NCBI GenBank assembly: GCA_042408875.1
Contig: JBHOQS010000023.1
Span: 372,001 to 436,000 of the forward strand
Direction of reading: 5' to 3'
DNA from: JBHOQS01 sp042408875
GTDB lineage: Bacteria > Chloroflexota > UBA11872 > JBHOQS01
DNA length: 64,000 nucleotides
The notes under the pieces are model-generated. The model saw nothing but the letters and a program-made list of their open reading frames with translations. It did not search any database and had not been told where the DNA came from. Positions 47,682 to 56,086 of this stretch are shown one piece after another; the first letter of the stretch is position 1, and each line of letters begins with the position of its first letter. The translations under genes were made by a program, and so were the position numbers.

Positions 47682-49178
47682 ATGGCGCGGGTAAACATCG
47701 TGACCATCGTGAGCGATACGTTGCGCTATGACCATGTCGGCGCGAACCAGCGCGCTGGGGCGTGGACGCCGCCCCCGACAGCGTACGGCACGGCACAGGC
47801 GGCTCCAGGCCAGAGCTGGAGCCGCACGCCGAACCTGGATCGCTTTGCCGAACGAGCAGTGGTATTCGACCAGGCCTGGTGCGGCTCGTTCCCCACCATT
47901 CCCGCGCGCACCGATCTCTTCACCGGGCGCTATACCTTTGTCACGCGCGGCTGGACCCCCTTGCCAGCAGATGAGCTCACCCTGCCGCAGCTCCTGCGCC
48001 GCCACGGCTACGTGACCCAGCTCATTGCCGACACCGCCCATCTCTTTCGTGCCGATTTCCAGCGGGTGTTCGACGCCTGGGACTGGCAGCGCGGCCAGGA
48101 GGGCGACCGTGTGCGCCTCCAGCGTGAGCCGGTGCGCTTCCCCTGCGATCCGCGCAAGCTGCGCGCCGATCGGGGCACGCCCCTTTGCGAGCAGCAGCTG
48201 CGCAATCAGGCGGTGTACCGCCACGAGCGTGACTGGTCGGTAGCGCGCACAATCGAGTCCGCCTGCGACTGGCTCGAAGAGCACCGCCGGGACAGTCCCT
48301 TCTACCTGCATGTTGACCTCTTCGACCCCCACGAAGCCTGGCTGGCGCCACAGTGGTACGCGGAGATGTACGATCCCGACTACCAGGGCGAGGAGGTCAT
48401 CGCTCCTGACTACGCTCCGTGCGACTACATGACGCTCCGCGAGCTCCAGCATGCCCGCGCGCTCTACGCTGCCGAGGTCACGCTGGTGGACCGCTGGGTC
48501 GGCAGGTTGCTCGACAAGCTCGACGACCTGGGGCTAGACCGCAATACCGCCGTGTTCCTCTTCTCCGACCATGGCTTCTACATCGGTGAGCACGGCCTGG
48601 CAGGGAAGCACGGTATCAAGCCGTACCATACCTGGCCCTTTTATCCAGAGGTGGCCCGTATCGTGTGCATGGCTGCCGTGCCGGAGATGGCATCTGGCCG
48701 CCGCTGCTCGGTGCCGGTGCAGCTCGTTGATGTGGTGCCGACGGTGCTGGAGCTTGCCAGAGTGGCTGCGCCGGCGGATACTCCGCTGCACGGGCAGTCG
48801 CTCGTCCCGTTGCTGGAGCGGCCTGAGGCGGTAGCGGGGCTGGCCCGGTCCATCGCGGTCACTTCCGGGGCGCTGCCAGTGCACCCGGACGAGCCGGTAC
48901 ACAGCGGCACCACCGACGGCCGCTGGCTCCTGATCGAGGCTGGGCCATCGCGCCGCGCCGCCCTCTTCAACCTTGCGAGCGACCCGAGCCAGGAGGACGA
49001 CGTGCTGGACACCCACCGGGACGAAGCAGAGCGCTTGCATCAGGCGTATCTCGCGCTCTTGGAGCGGGCTGGAACAGCGCCGGAGAAGCTTGCGCTGCGT
49101 CGCGAGCTGGTCACCTCGAACCTGCTCAAGCCAGCCACTGCGATCGTCCCTCCAGAACGCTCATCTGGGCGGCCCTGA
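47682..49178 (+). CDS. Sulfatase-fold alkaline-phosphatase-superfamily hydrolase
   Basis: The 498-residue protein has the sulfatase layout: IVSDTLRYDH at the N-terminus (metal Asp), SFPTIPARTDLFTGRY in the nucleophile region, and FSDHGFYIGEHG (Asp, His). Counting back from LFTGR, the position that carries formylglycine-forming Cys or Ser in sulfatases is T72. It is therefore unlikely to be a formylglycine sulfatase. Phosphodiesterase or phosphonate hydrolase chemistry with a Thr nucleophile is possible. ATG 47682 has AGGTGAG upstream. It follows the sugar-binding lipoprotein by 73 bp. Confidence 0.85.
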   Translation: MARVNIVTIVSDTLRYDHVGANQRAGAWTPPPTAYGTAQAAPGQSWSRTPNLDRFAERAVVFDQAWCGSFPTIPARTDLFTGRYTFVTRGWTPLPADELTLPQLLRRHGYVTQLIADTAHLFRADFQRVFDAWDWQRGQEGDRVRLQREPVRFPCDPRKLRADRGTPLCEQQLRNQAVYRHERDWSVARTIESACDWLEEHRRDSPFYLHVDLFDPHEAWLAPQWYAEMYDPDYQGEEVIAPDYAPCDYMTLRELQHARALYAAEVTLVDRWVGRLLDKLDDLGLDRNTAVFLFSDHGFYIGEHGLAGKHGIKPYHTWPFYPEVARIVCMAAVPEMASGRRCSVPVQLVDVVPTVLELARVAAPADTPLHGQSLVPLLERPEAVAGLARSIAVTSGALPVHPDEPVHSGTTDGRWLLIEAGPSRRAALFNLASDPSQEDDVLDTHRDEAERLHQAYLALLERAGTAPEKLALRRELVTSNLLKPATAIVPPERSSGRP

Positions 49179-49228
49179 GGACTGCCCCGGCAAGGTATAC
49201 TCAGGGGGGAGCGAGCGAAGAGCGTCCG

Positions 49229-49591
49229 ATGCGAGACTGGTTCGAGGCCTACATCGAGCGCGTGCGCCAGCAGTTCGAGCTGGCGGCGCAATCCCCTGAG
49301 TGGCAGCGGCTCTCTGCCGAGTTCCAGGCCATGCTGCGCACGGGCTTGATCCTGCTCGTGCTGCTGCTGATCGGCATGGGCTTGCTGGCGCTGCGGGCAT
49401 GGCTGCGCCCCGATGTGGTCCGGCCGCATACTGCTGAGCCCGGTGCGAACGGCCACCTCCACACCCTTCGGCGCGCCGCTGCCTCCAACACCACCGTGGA
49501 CAATGTGCTGACAGGAGCGTTCCTCCTGCTGGGCATCATCGCCCTGCTGGTCATCCTGGGACAGACCGCTGGCTTCCTCATGCGGCGGTAA
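49229..49591 (+). CDS. Small two-helix membrane protein
   Basis: This 120-residue unrecognised protein has an amphipathic N-terminal helix (WFEAYIERVRQQFELAAQ). It then has two membrane segments, about residues 38-58 (GLILLVLLLIGMGLLALRAW) and 95-115 (GAFLLLGIIALLVILGQ), joined by a polar loop. It starts 51 bp after the sulfatase-like gene with GGGGGGAG-type sequence upstream. Function unknown. Confidence 0.7.
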   Translation: MRDWFEAYIERVRQQFELAAQSPEWQRLSAEFQAMLRTGLILLVLLLIGMGLLALRAWLRPDVVRPHTAEPGANGHLHTLRRAAASNTTVDNVLTGAFLLLGIIALLVILGQTAGFLMRR

Positions 49592-49597
49592 GTAGTC

Positions 49598-49612
49598 GGG
49601 GCACGGCGATGC
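49598..49612. repeat. Partial copy of GGGGCACGGCGATGC palindrome
   Basis: The 15-mer is identical to 54106-54120, the left arm of a 34-bp hairpin between two other genes. Here the right arm is missing. Confidence 0.6.
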
Positions 49613-49625
49613 GAGCGTCTGCGGC

Positions 49626-50597
49626 TCACTCCCTCAAGCGAGGGTCGAAGGCGTCGCGCAGGCCGTCGGCCAGCATGTAGACACAGAGGACCAGGAAGCC
49701 GACGGCAAGGCCGGGGAAGACAACCAGGTGCGGGGCCTTGAAGGCGTAGTTCAGGGCATTGTGGAGCATGTTCCCCCAGCTCGGCAGCGGCGGCCGGATG
49801 CCCAGGCCGAGGAAGCTGAGCCCTGTCTCGGCCAGGATGCCGGCTACCACGTCGAACCCGGCCAGAACGATCATCAGCGACACGATGTTCGGCATGATGT
49901 GCCGGACCATGATGCGTGTGTGCGAGGCGCCCAGCGCCTGAGCTGCCAGCACGTAGTCCATCCGTTTAACCTGCATGGTCAATCCGCGCGCCTGCCGGGC
50001 GTTGCCCATCCAGTTGAAGGCGCCGATGATCAGCGCCAGCGAGAGCGGCGTCGGCGGGATCCAGGCAGCGACAAGGATGAGGACGAACAGTGTGGGGGTC
50101 GTGACCATGATCTGCACGACCCAGTTGAAGATATCGTCGATAAGGCCTCCGTAGTAGCCGGCTATCAGGCCCAGCGGTACCCCGATGGCCAGGATGACCA
50201 GCGCCACGCTGAAGCCCATCATGATGGAGATCTGGCCCCCATAGAGCAACCGGATGAAGTAGTCGCGCCCGTACTCGTCGGTGCCGAACCAGTGCTTCGC
50301 ATTCGGGCGCTGGTAGTTATTGAGGAGATCCATGGCGTCCCGGTCGAGGCCACGGACTTGGGCAATCAGCGGCGCGGAGAACGAGAGGATCAGAATCAGC
50401 GCCAGGCCGGCGAGGGCGAGCATGGCAATGCGGTTGCGCCACAGCCTCCTGAGCGACGAGCGCCAGAACCCTTCAGCCGGGCGTGGCATGGCCGGGGCAA
50501 CTGCCAGTTGCGGCCACCGGAGCGCCTCACGGGTTGCGGCAGGCCTCGCAGGGGTGGGGACAGGCTGGGACTGCAACGGATGCGCCGTATCAGCCAT
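49626..50597 (-). CDS. Peptide-type ABC transporter permease (DppC-like)
   Basis: This 323-residue inner-membrane permease of the oligopeptide family has a proline-rich cytoplasmic N-terminus and the usual DppC extracytoplasmic motif WFGTDEYGRDYF. About five helices follow in the core, with the EAA loop near QALGASHTRIMVRHIMPN that contacts the ATPase. Start chosen at ATG 50597 (MADTAHPLQ), since GTGAGG lies upstream; a GTG eight codons earlier is open. It pairs with the DppB-like permease just upstream. No ATPase genes are found. Confidence 0.93.
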   Translation of the reverse strand: MADTAHPLQSQPVPTPARPAATREALRWPQLAVAPAMPRPAEGFWRSSLRRLWRNRIAMLALAGLALILILSFSAPLIAQVRGLDRDAMDLLNNYQRPNAKHWFGTDEYGRDYFIRLLYGGQISIMMGFSVALVILAIGVPLGLIAGYYGGLIDDIFNWVVQIMVTTPTLFVLILVAAWIPPTPLSLALIIGAFNWMGNARQARGLTMQVKRMDYVLAAQALGASHTRIMVRHIMPNIVSLMIVLAGFDVVAGILAETGLSFLGLGIRPPLPSWGNMLHNALNYAFKAPHLVVFPGLAVGFLVLCVYMLADGLRDAFDPRLRE

Positions 50598-50642
50598 CGC
50601 TGGCCTCACTTCCACAGCCACTGGTGCGGCCGTACCCCACGT

Positions 50643-51599
50643 TCAGTCGTACCGTACGCGCGGGTCTAGCCAGGCATACCCGATATCCACGATGATGTAG
50701 CCAATGAGGATCAGCGTGGCACCGATCATCGTGGCGGCCAGGATCACCGGGAAGTCGCGCTTGAGCGCGGCTTCGAGCACCATCCGCCCGATGCCAGGCC
50801 ACGAGAAAACTGTCTCGAAGAACGCCGCACCACCGATCAGGCCGGCCAGCAGGCCACCGAAGCCCGTCCATACGGGCAGGAAAGCGTTGCGGAGCACATG
50901 GCGCCACATCACTATCCGCTCGCTCAGTCCCTTCGCGTATGCCGTACGTACATAGTCCTGCCGCAACACCTCCAGCGTCTGCGAGCGCATGATACGCAAG
51001 TAGCCAATGCTCCCGTCGATACCGGCCACCAGTGCCGGCAAGGCCAGGTGGTGCAGGCGGTCAAGCACGTCCCACTCTTTACCGATGGTATAGACCCCGC
51101 CGTGGGGGAACCAGCGGAGTTGCCCGGCAAAGATGATGATACAGACTAGGCCGATCCACCAGGATGGCAAGGACGTCACGAACACCGCAACGACGCGCAG
51201 GACGTTGTCAATGGGAGAGTTGCGGTGGAGCGCAGAGAAGATGCCAAGCGGCACACCGACCAACAGGCTCACCAGGAACGCGGACACCGTCAGCGTGAGC
51301 GTGTTCGGTAAGCGCTCGAGGATCATCTCCATGACCGGGCGCTTCGTGAAGTACGAGCGCCCGAAGTCCCCGTGAAGCACGTTCCAGACCCAGCGAGCGT
51401 ACTGCACCGGTAGCGGCTGGTCCAACCCGTACTTGGTCTCGAGCCGGCGGATGTCCTCTTCCGTTGCCTCCGGGTTCAGCGCGAGCTCCGCGCGAAACGG
51501 GCTGTTCGGCGTGATGCGATAGAGCGTGAAGGCGATCACACTGATGAGAAAGAGCAGCGGAACTGCCTGGAGCATGCGGCGAAGGACATAGCGTCGCAC
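50643..51599 (-). CDS. Peptide-type ABC transporter permease (DppB-like)
   Basis: This 318-residue permease has an N-terminal helix and the DppB loop (TKYGLDQPLPVQYARWV, GDFGRSYF), five further helices, and the ATPase-contact EAA loop TAYAKGLSERIVMWRHVLRN. It is 45 bp upstream of the DppC-like gene. It is separated from the binding-protein gene by a perfect 34-bp palindrome, which probably reduces permease expression relative to the binding protein. Confidence 0.94.
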   Translation of the reverse strand: MRRYVLRRMLQAVPLLFLISVIAFTLYRITPNSPFRAELALNPEATEEDIRRLETKYGLDQPLPVQYARWVWNVLHGDFGRSYFTKRPVMEMILERLPNTLTLTVSAFLVSLLVGVPLGIFSALHRNSPIDNVLRVVAVFVTSLPSWWIGLVCIIIFAGQLRWFPHGGVYTIGKEWDVLDRLHHLALPALVAGIDGSIGYLRIMRSQTLEVLRQDYVRTAYAKGLSERIVMWRHVLRNAFLPVWTGFGGLLAGLIGGAAFFETVFSWPGIGRMVLEAALKRDFPVILAATMIGATLILIGYIIVDIGYAWLDPRVRYD

Positions 51600-51624
51600 G
51601 ACGCCCTCCTCCCGGTGGCGGCCG

Positions 51625-51658
51625 AGCTCGGGGACTCCCGGCCGGGAGTCCCCGAGCT
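51625..51658 (-). terminator. Perfect 34-bp palindrome, likely attenuator or stabiliser
   Basis: AGCTCGGGGACTCCCGG (51625-51641) is followed directly by its exact reverse complement (51642-51658). It begins 5 nt after the stop of the binding-protein gene. There is no T-run, so partial termination or mRNA protection is more likely than full termination. Confidence 0.75.
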
Positions 51659-51663
51659 ATGCA

Positions 51664-53340
51664 TCACTTTCCTGTCTTCGAATACCACTCCCACATGCGG
51701 TATCCGTAGCCGAGCCGCGTCAGCTTGTTCGGCACGATGCGGTTGTGCAGCGCGCTGAGGCTCTCGTTCTCCCACAAGAAGATATAGGGCAGCTCCGGGG
51801 CGATGATGCGCTGGATCTCAGCGTAGATCTTCTGGCGATCTTCCTGCCGACAGCCCGGCACTGTAGCCGCCTTGGGGAACAGCTCATCGACCCGCGGATT
51901 GGAGTAGCCGGTGTAGTTCTGCGCTTTGCCAGTCGTCCACAGGTTGAGCGACCCATGCGGCTCCAGGCCGGAACTCCAGCCGAGGACATACAGTTCCATA
52001 TCGTAGCGCCTGGTCACACGCTCGAGGTAGGCGTTCCACTCCTCGGAGATCACCTCAAGCTCGACCCCGATCGCCTTGGCGTACTGCTGGGCGATCGTGG
52101 CGATCTGCTCGCGCTCCTTGTTGCCGGCATTGTAGAAGATGCGCATCTTCAGCGGCCGGCCATCTTTCATGCGCGTCCCGGCGGGATTCCCCGGCGGCAC
52201 GCGCCAGCCAGCCTCGTCAAGCAGGCGCTTGGCCTTCTCCGGGTCGTACGTTACCTTGGGCACATCGTCGGTGTACGCCCACGATGCTGCGGCGAAGATC
52301 GAGTTGATCGGACGGGCATGGCCGAGCCGGATGCGCTGGATCAGGGTCTGCCGGTCGATCGCATGGGCCAGCGCCTGCCGGACGCGCAGGTCCTTCAGGA
52401 TCTCGTTGCGCAGGTTGAAGCCAATATACGTCCAGCTCGCGCTCGCCGGGTAGTAATTGATCGTATTGACGTGCGAGAGGCGCCTGGCCTCATCCCAGTC
52501 CTCGGCCCGCAGGCCAGCCTGATCCACCTCCCCGGCCTTCAGCATGGAGAACTCGACCGTCTGGTCAGCGACGATCCTCGTCACCACGCGATCCAGATAG
52601 GGCCGGCCGAGGTAGAACTTCTCGTTGGCAACGAAGACCGCGTGGCTGTCCTTCACCCACTCCTGGAGCAGCCATGGCCCAGAGCCAACCGTAGGCTTCT
52701 GGTTGAAGGGGTTATCGTTGATGTCCAGGTTCTCAAAGACATGCTTTGGGATAGGATTGAGATTGGCATAGTCGATCGCCGGGCAGAACGGTTCCTTTAA
52801 CCGGAAGATAAGGGTGCGGTCGTCCGGCGCATCCAGGCTTGCAAAGTTGCTGAAGAGGCTGCGGTAGGGATACTCCACCTTGGGATCCATCATCTTGTCC
52901 CAGGTGAACTTGTAGTCGGCTGCGGTGATCGGCCTGCCGTCGCTCCAGAAGATGTTGCTCTTCAGCTTGAAGGTCAGGGTGAGGCCGTCGGGGGAGATCT
53001 GGAAGCTCTCCGCCGTGCCGTACTTCGTATCCAGGGCGAGTGTCTCTGGGTCGCGGCGTAGTAGCGGCGCGTTGTAATGGCGCTCGATGTAGGCACTGGA
53101 GGCCGTGTCAGAGCTCAGCAGCGGCTGCATAGTCTTGGCATCGGCGAAGGAGGCTACGGTCAGCGTTCCGCCGCGTACTGGCGTACCCGTCTCCGCTGGC
53201 TGCTGGCCTGCGCTGGGCGCGCCGCGCGGCTGGGGTACGCAGGCCACCGCCACAGCGCTCATTGCTGTTCCGGCAACGGCGCCCAGGCACAGGCGCCGGG
53301 TCAACCGCAGGCCAGTCACACTCCTCTCATCGTGTTGCAT
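51664..53340 (-). CDS. Peptide/opine-type ABC substrate-binding lipoprotein (SBP_bac_5)
   Basis: This extracellular family 5 solute-binding protein has 558 residues from ATG 53340. The signal region has paired arginines (LRLTRRLCLG), a hydrophobic core and a lipobox-like AVAC, so it is probably a lipoprotein and possibly Tat-exported. Family blocks include NIFWSDGRPITAADYKFTWDK split by the usual insert, LVVxQAL-type DLRVRQALAHAIDRQTLI, and VSRRYDMELY-like C-terminal sequence. It leads an operon with two permeases. The ligand (peptide, nickel or glycoside) is not deducible. Confidence 0.93.
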   Translation of the reverse strand: MQHDERSVTGLRLTRRLCLGAVAGTAMSAVAVACVPQPRGAPSAGQQPAETGTPVRGGTLTVASFADAKTMQPLLSSDTASSAYIERHYNAPLLRRDPETLALDTKYGTAESFQISPDGLTLTFKLKSNIFWSDGRPITAADYKFTWDKMMDPKVEYPYRSLFSNFASLDAPDDRTLIFRLKEPFCPAIDYANLNPIPKHVFENLDINDNPFNQKPTVGSGPWLLQEWVKDSHAVFVANEKFYLGRPYLDRVVTRIVADQTVEFSMLKAGEVDQAGLRAEDWDEARRLSHVNTINYYPASASWTYIGFNLRNEILKDLRVRQALAHAIDRQTLIQRIRLGHARPINSIFAAASWAYTDDVPKVTYDPEKAKRLLDEAGWRVPPGNPAGTRMKDGRPLKMRIFYNAGNKEREQIATIAQQYAKAIGVELEVISEEWNAYLERVTRRYDMELYVLGWSSGLEPHGSLNLWTTGKAQNYTGYSNPRVDELFPKAATVPGCRQEDRQKIYAEIQRIIAPELPYIFLWENESLSALHNRIVPNKLTRLGYGYRMWEWYSKTGK

Positions 53341-53529
53341 GGCGAGCACCTGCCTTCCTGGAAGTCGCGGCGCGCAGATCGCGCCGCGATGCATCGAGAA
53401 CCGACGATCGCCTGTCCATGATGATATAAACGTGACAGAGACTGCAAAGGAGAGACCCGGGACTGCAAGCTTGCTGCCTCACAACATAACACAACGGAGC
53501 CGCTACGGACAATCCCGGTTTTGGGCGTC

Positions 53530-54066
53530 TCACCGACGTGCGCTGCGGCGGACAAGCCCGGCGAGCCAGCCACTGCTGAAGCCGAACAGCGCGCCCAGGA
53601 TCAGGTTCATGAGCACGAGGCTGGTCAGCTCAACGGCCGTCGCCCCGGGCTCCTGGGGAAGCCGCGCACTCTGGAAGAGTAGCAGGTGGATGCTGTTGAG
53701 TAAACCAGCAACCGCGCCGGCAAGGGCACCGGCACCGAGCCCGGCGCGACTGCTGGGGGACAGGATGGCAAACGCCGCCAGGCCCGCGGGAGGCTCGGCG
53801 TCGGCGGTGTACGCCATGCTACCAGCGCGGAAGCCGGCAAACTGAATGAGGAAGATTGTCGCCAGCAGGTCCAGCAGCGCGATGGCCGCGGCCGGCCCGG
53901 TGTCTACCCCGGCGCTCTGCATCTGATACGCAGCGACCAGGTCCACCGCGGCGATAGCAACGCCGGCGATGATGCCCTCCCGCAAGGCTGCACGCAGAGG
54001 CGGCTGCGGCTGCTGCGGAGCGCGCTGCGATGGCGACGCACGCGGCGGCGGTTTCAGCTGTGCCAT
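53530..54066 (-). CDS. Small multi-pass membrane protein
   Basis: The 178-residue protein is not recognised. After a Pro/Gln-rich cytoplasmic start it has about four hydrophobic helices (near residues 28-48, 58-78, 105-130 and 145-170). Gly and Ala are abundant in the helices. It lies between the transporter operon and a PfpI gene, all minus strand, and is preceded by a strong hairpin (54102-54135). Function unknown. Confidence 0.7.
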   Translation of the reverse strand: MAQLKPPPRASPSQRAPQQPQPPLRAALREGIIAGVAIAAVDLVAAYQMQSAGVDTGPAAAIALLDLLATIFLIQFAGFRAGSMAYTADAEPPAGLAAFAILSPSSRAGLGAGALAGAVAGLLNSIHLLLFQSARLPQEPGATAVELTSLVLMNLILGALFGFSSGWLAGLVRRSARR

Positions 54067-54101
54067 AGCTTGCCCGTGCTCCTCGCTTCACCCGGTTAGC
54101 A

Positions 54102-54135
54102 GGCAGGGGCACGGCGATGCCGCCGTGCCCCTGCC
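54102..54135. repeat. Strong 15-bp-stem hairpin between genes
   Basis: GGCAGGGGCACGGCG, loop ATGC, then the exact reverse complement. There is no T-run on either strand. The left arm recurs in part at 49598-49612, so this is likely a dispersed palindrome (REP-like) used as an intercistronic element. Confidence 0.75.
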
Positions 54136-54178
54136 CCACTGCCTCCCCTTACGAGGATGGGGCTGGATGGCCGCGCCC

Positions 54179-54706
54179 TCACCGCTCGGTCAGGGCCCGA
54201 ATGATCTCGCGGCAGAAGGCAGGAAGGTCTGCCGGCACACGCGAGGTGATGATGTTGCCATCGCGCACGACCTCGCGGTCAACCCACTCGGCCCCGGCGT
54301 GGCGCAGATCGTCGCGGATGGCGCGGACAGAGGTCACGGTCCGTCCCTGCACGATCTCGGCAGAGGCGAGCATCCAGCCGGCATGGCAGATGGCCGCCAC
54401 GATCTTGCCCTGCTCATGCGCCTGGCGGACCAGGTTAACCATGGCGTCGTACCGCCGCATGCGGTCGGGCGCCCAGCCACCCGGAATGATGATGGCGTCA
54501 AACTGCCCGGCCTGCACCTGGTCCGCGGTCGTGTCCACGGTAATCGCCAGGCCATGCTTGCCCACATAGGTCGGGCTGGACCCGCTGCCGACGACCGTTA
54601 CTTCCGCTCCGGCCTCGCGCATGCGCAGGAGCGGGTAATGCAGCTCCAAGTCCTCGTACTCCGCCTCGGCTAGCACAGCGATGCGCTTGCCGTCAAGCTC
54701 TGCCAT
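54179..54706 (-). CDS. DJ-1/PfpI family protein
   Basis: The 175-residue cytosolic protein has the PfpI fold and the nucleophile elbow AAICHAGWML, with Cys at about residue 107 and adjacent His, plus the N-terminal acidic residue in EYEDLELHYPL. Members are protein deglycases, chaperones or (as oligomers) peptidases in stress response. Length and motifs are typical of the PfpI/YhbO branch. The start has GGAGGTG upstream. Confidence 0.93.
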   Translation of the reverse strand: MAELDGKRIAVLAEAEYEDLELHYPLLRMREAGAEVTVVGSGSSPTYVGKHGLAITVDTTADQVQAGQFDAIIIPGGWAPDRMRRYDAMVNLVRQAHEQGKIVAAICHAGWMLASAEIVQGRTVTSVRAIRDDLRHAGAEWVDREVVRDGNIITSRVPADLPAFCREIIRALTER

Positions 54707-54805
54707 ACGTCACCTCCTGGAAAAGCCGGCTTGCTCTTCAAGCCAGGCATATCTCGTCCTCGCTGCCGTACGCTTGATTTGGCGTATATGGCAGGTCGCA
54801 CTACT

Positions 54806-55978
54806 TTACTCTATCACCACCTCGGGTGGGTTGATGAAATCCTGGTAGCGAGCGGCCACCTGGCCGGTAGAAGCGTCACCACGGTGGACGTAGAGCCGGT
54901 AGGAGAACGTGCGCTGCTCTCCGGCTGGGACCGTCCAGTCGCCGCGCTCACCTCGCCCCGGGCGGTAATACGACAGGCCGAAGGGATTAGCGGTCATCAA
55001 GCCGTAGTCGCGCACGTGCCAGTAGGTCGGGTGCAACGGGTTGTCCGGGTGGTCCATGATCGTAATGCCTACCCAGCGGCCTTTGACTGGGCCGGAGTAG
55101 TCGCACCAGTGGGCACGCTTCCCCCACGTCTCTTTTTCGCCGATTGAGCCCACTGCGTTTTCGATCTGCCCATCGCCGCGAGCATCCATCGAGGTGGCCA
55201 CGCGCACAGACAGGAGGCCGCCCTCCTTGGTGTCCCCGAAGGTGACTGCGCCGTAGCTGGCCCGATAGGTGCTCTGCAGGTCGATGATCCGGACGTCGTC
55301 GGGCAGCCCGTAGATAACCCAGCGGCGCTCCTCCTGCATGACCGGCTCACCGGTGCTGGTCACCCAGTCGTTCACCTCGGCGATCTCACCGAGGACCGGG
55401 CCGCCGGTGACTGCCAGGAAGCTGCGGTGTACGATGCGGCCGTGGCCCGGCCCTTCGCTCCAGTCATCGACGCCGTTGACATCGCCATGGGCGACCCACA
55501 CTGAGCGGTGGTGCGGGTGGTCCTTCCGTTCGCCCGGCAGGTCCACCATCGGGAAGCCCCTCGTGACGGGCTCACCATCCGGACCAATCAGCGGATGGAG
55601 GAACGCCCGCGCCAGGTCTGGACCGTAATGGTACGAGGTAACCAGGCGTCCACCGATCTCAACATCGAGCACACTGCCTGGACGCTCTCGCACGGCTACG
55701 TTGTATGAAGCAGCAGGGGGCTGTTCACCGACCAGTACACGCAACCGCAGCTCGCGCCCGCGCTCAAGGCGCTGGACGATCCAAGCGAGCTCAACACCGC
55801 CGGCCGTGGAGCGTGTCTGGCACAGAACCGGCTCACCGGTGTCTGCGTTCTGTAAAGTGACCGGCGTGCCCGGCGGGATGTCGAGACGGGCGAAGAGCGG
55901 GCAAGATAGACGGTCGTGCCGTCCGGCGCGGACGACGAACATCGTGGGCGCAGGCATGGGTAGCGCGTTCCCCTCCAT
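54806..55978 (-). CDS. DUF6807 / PmoA-like family protein
   Basis: The 390-residue protein matches, from memory of the family, the group named PmoA-like or DUF6807. It has HPHHRSVWVAHGDVNGVDDW, GRIVHRSFLAV, and a C-terminal block with DHPDNPLHPTYWHVRDYGL. Such genes are common beside sugar-oxidoreductase genes. The biochemical role is not established, and the link to methane oxygenase is only a name. The start is uncertain between 56011 (GTG), 55978 (ATG) and 55957; none has a good ribosome site. Confidence 0.78.
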   Translation of the reverse strand: MEGNALPMPAPTMFVVRAGRHDRLSCPLFARLDIPPGTPVTLQNADTGEPVLCQTRSTAGGVELAWIVQRLERGRELRLRVLVGEQPPAASYNVAVRERPGSVLDVEIGGRLVTSYHYGPDLARAFLHPLIGPDGEPVTRGFPMVDLPGERKDHPHHRSVWVAHGDVNGVDDWSEGPGHGRIVHRSFLAVTGGPVLGEIAEVNDWVTSTGEPVMQEERRWVIYGLPDDVRIIDLQSTYRASYGAVTFGDTKEGGLLSVRVATSMDARGDGQIENAVGSIGEKETWGKRAHWCDYSGPVKGRWVGITIMDHPDNPLHPTYWHVRDYGLMTANPFGLSYYRPGRGERGDWTVPAGEQRTFSYRLYVHRGDASTGQVAARYQDFINPPEVVIE

Positions 55979-56086
55979 GTTCTGGTCTAAATATTCCCGG
56001 CTCACCAGCACGGGTACACTAGTTCGGGTGATGCCCTCGCAGTATCGCGCAAGTGCTAGGAAGTTTCACGCCTGGCTCGGCCCGCA

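Noticed and set aside
47888..47905. C67 of the sulfatase-fold protein as formylglycine residue
   Set aside because: It lies five residues before the position aligned by the LFTGR end of the signature, and CGSFP does not fit C-x-P-x-R.
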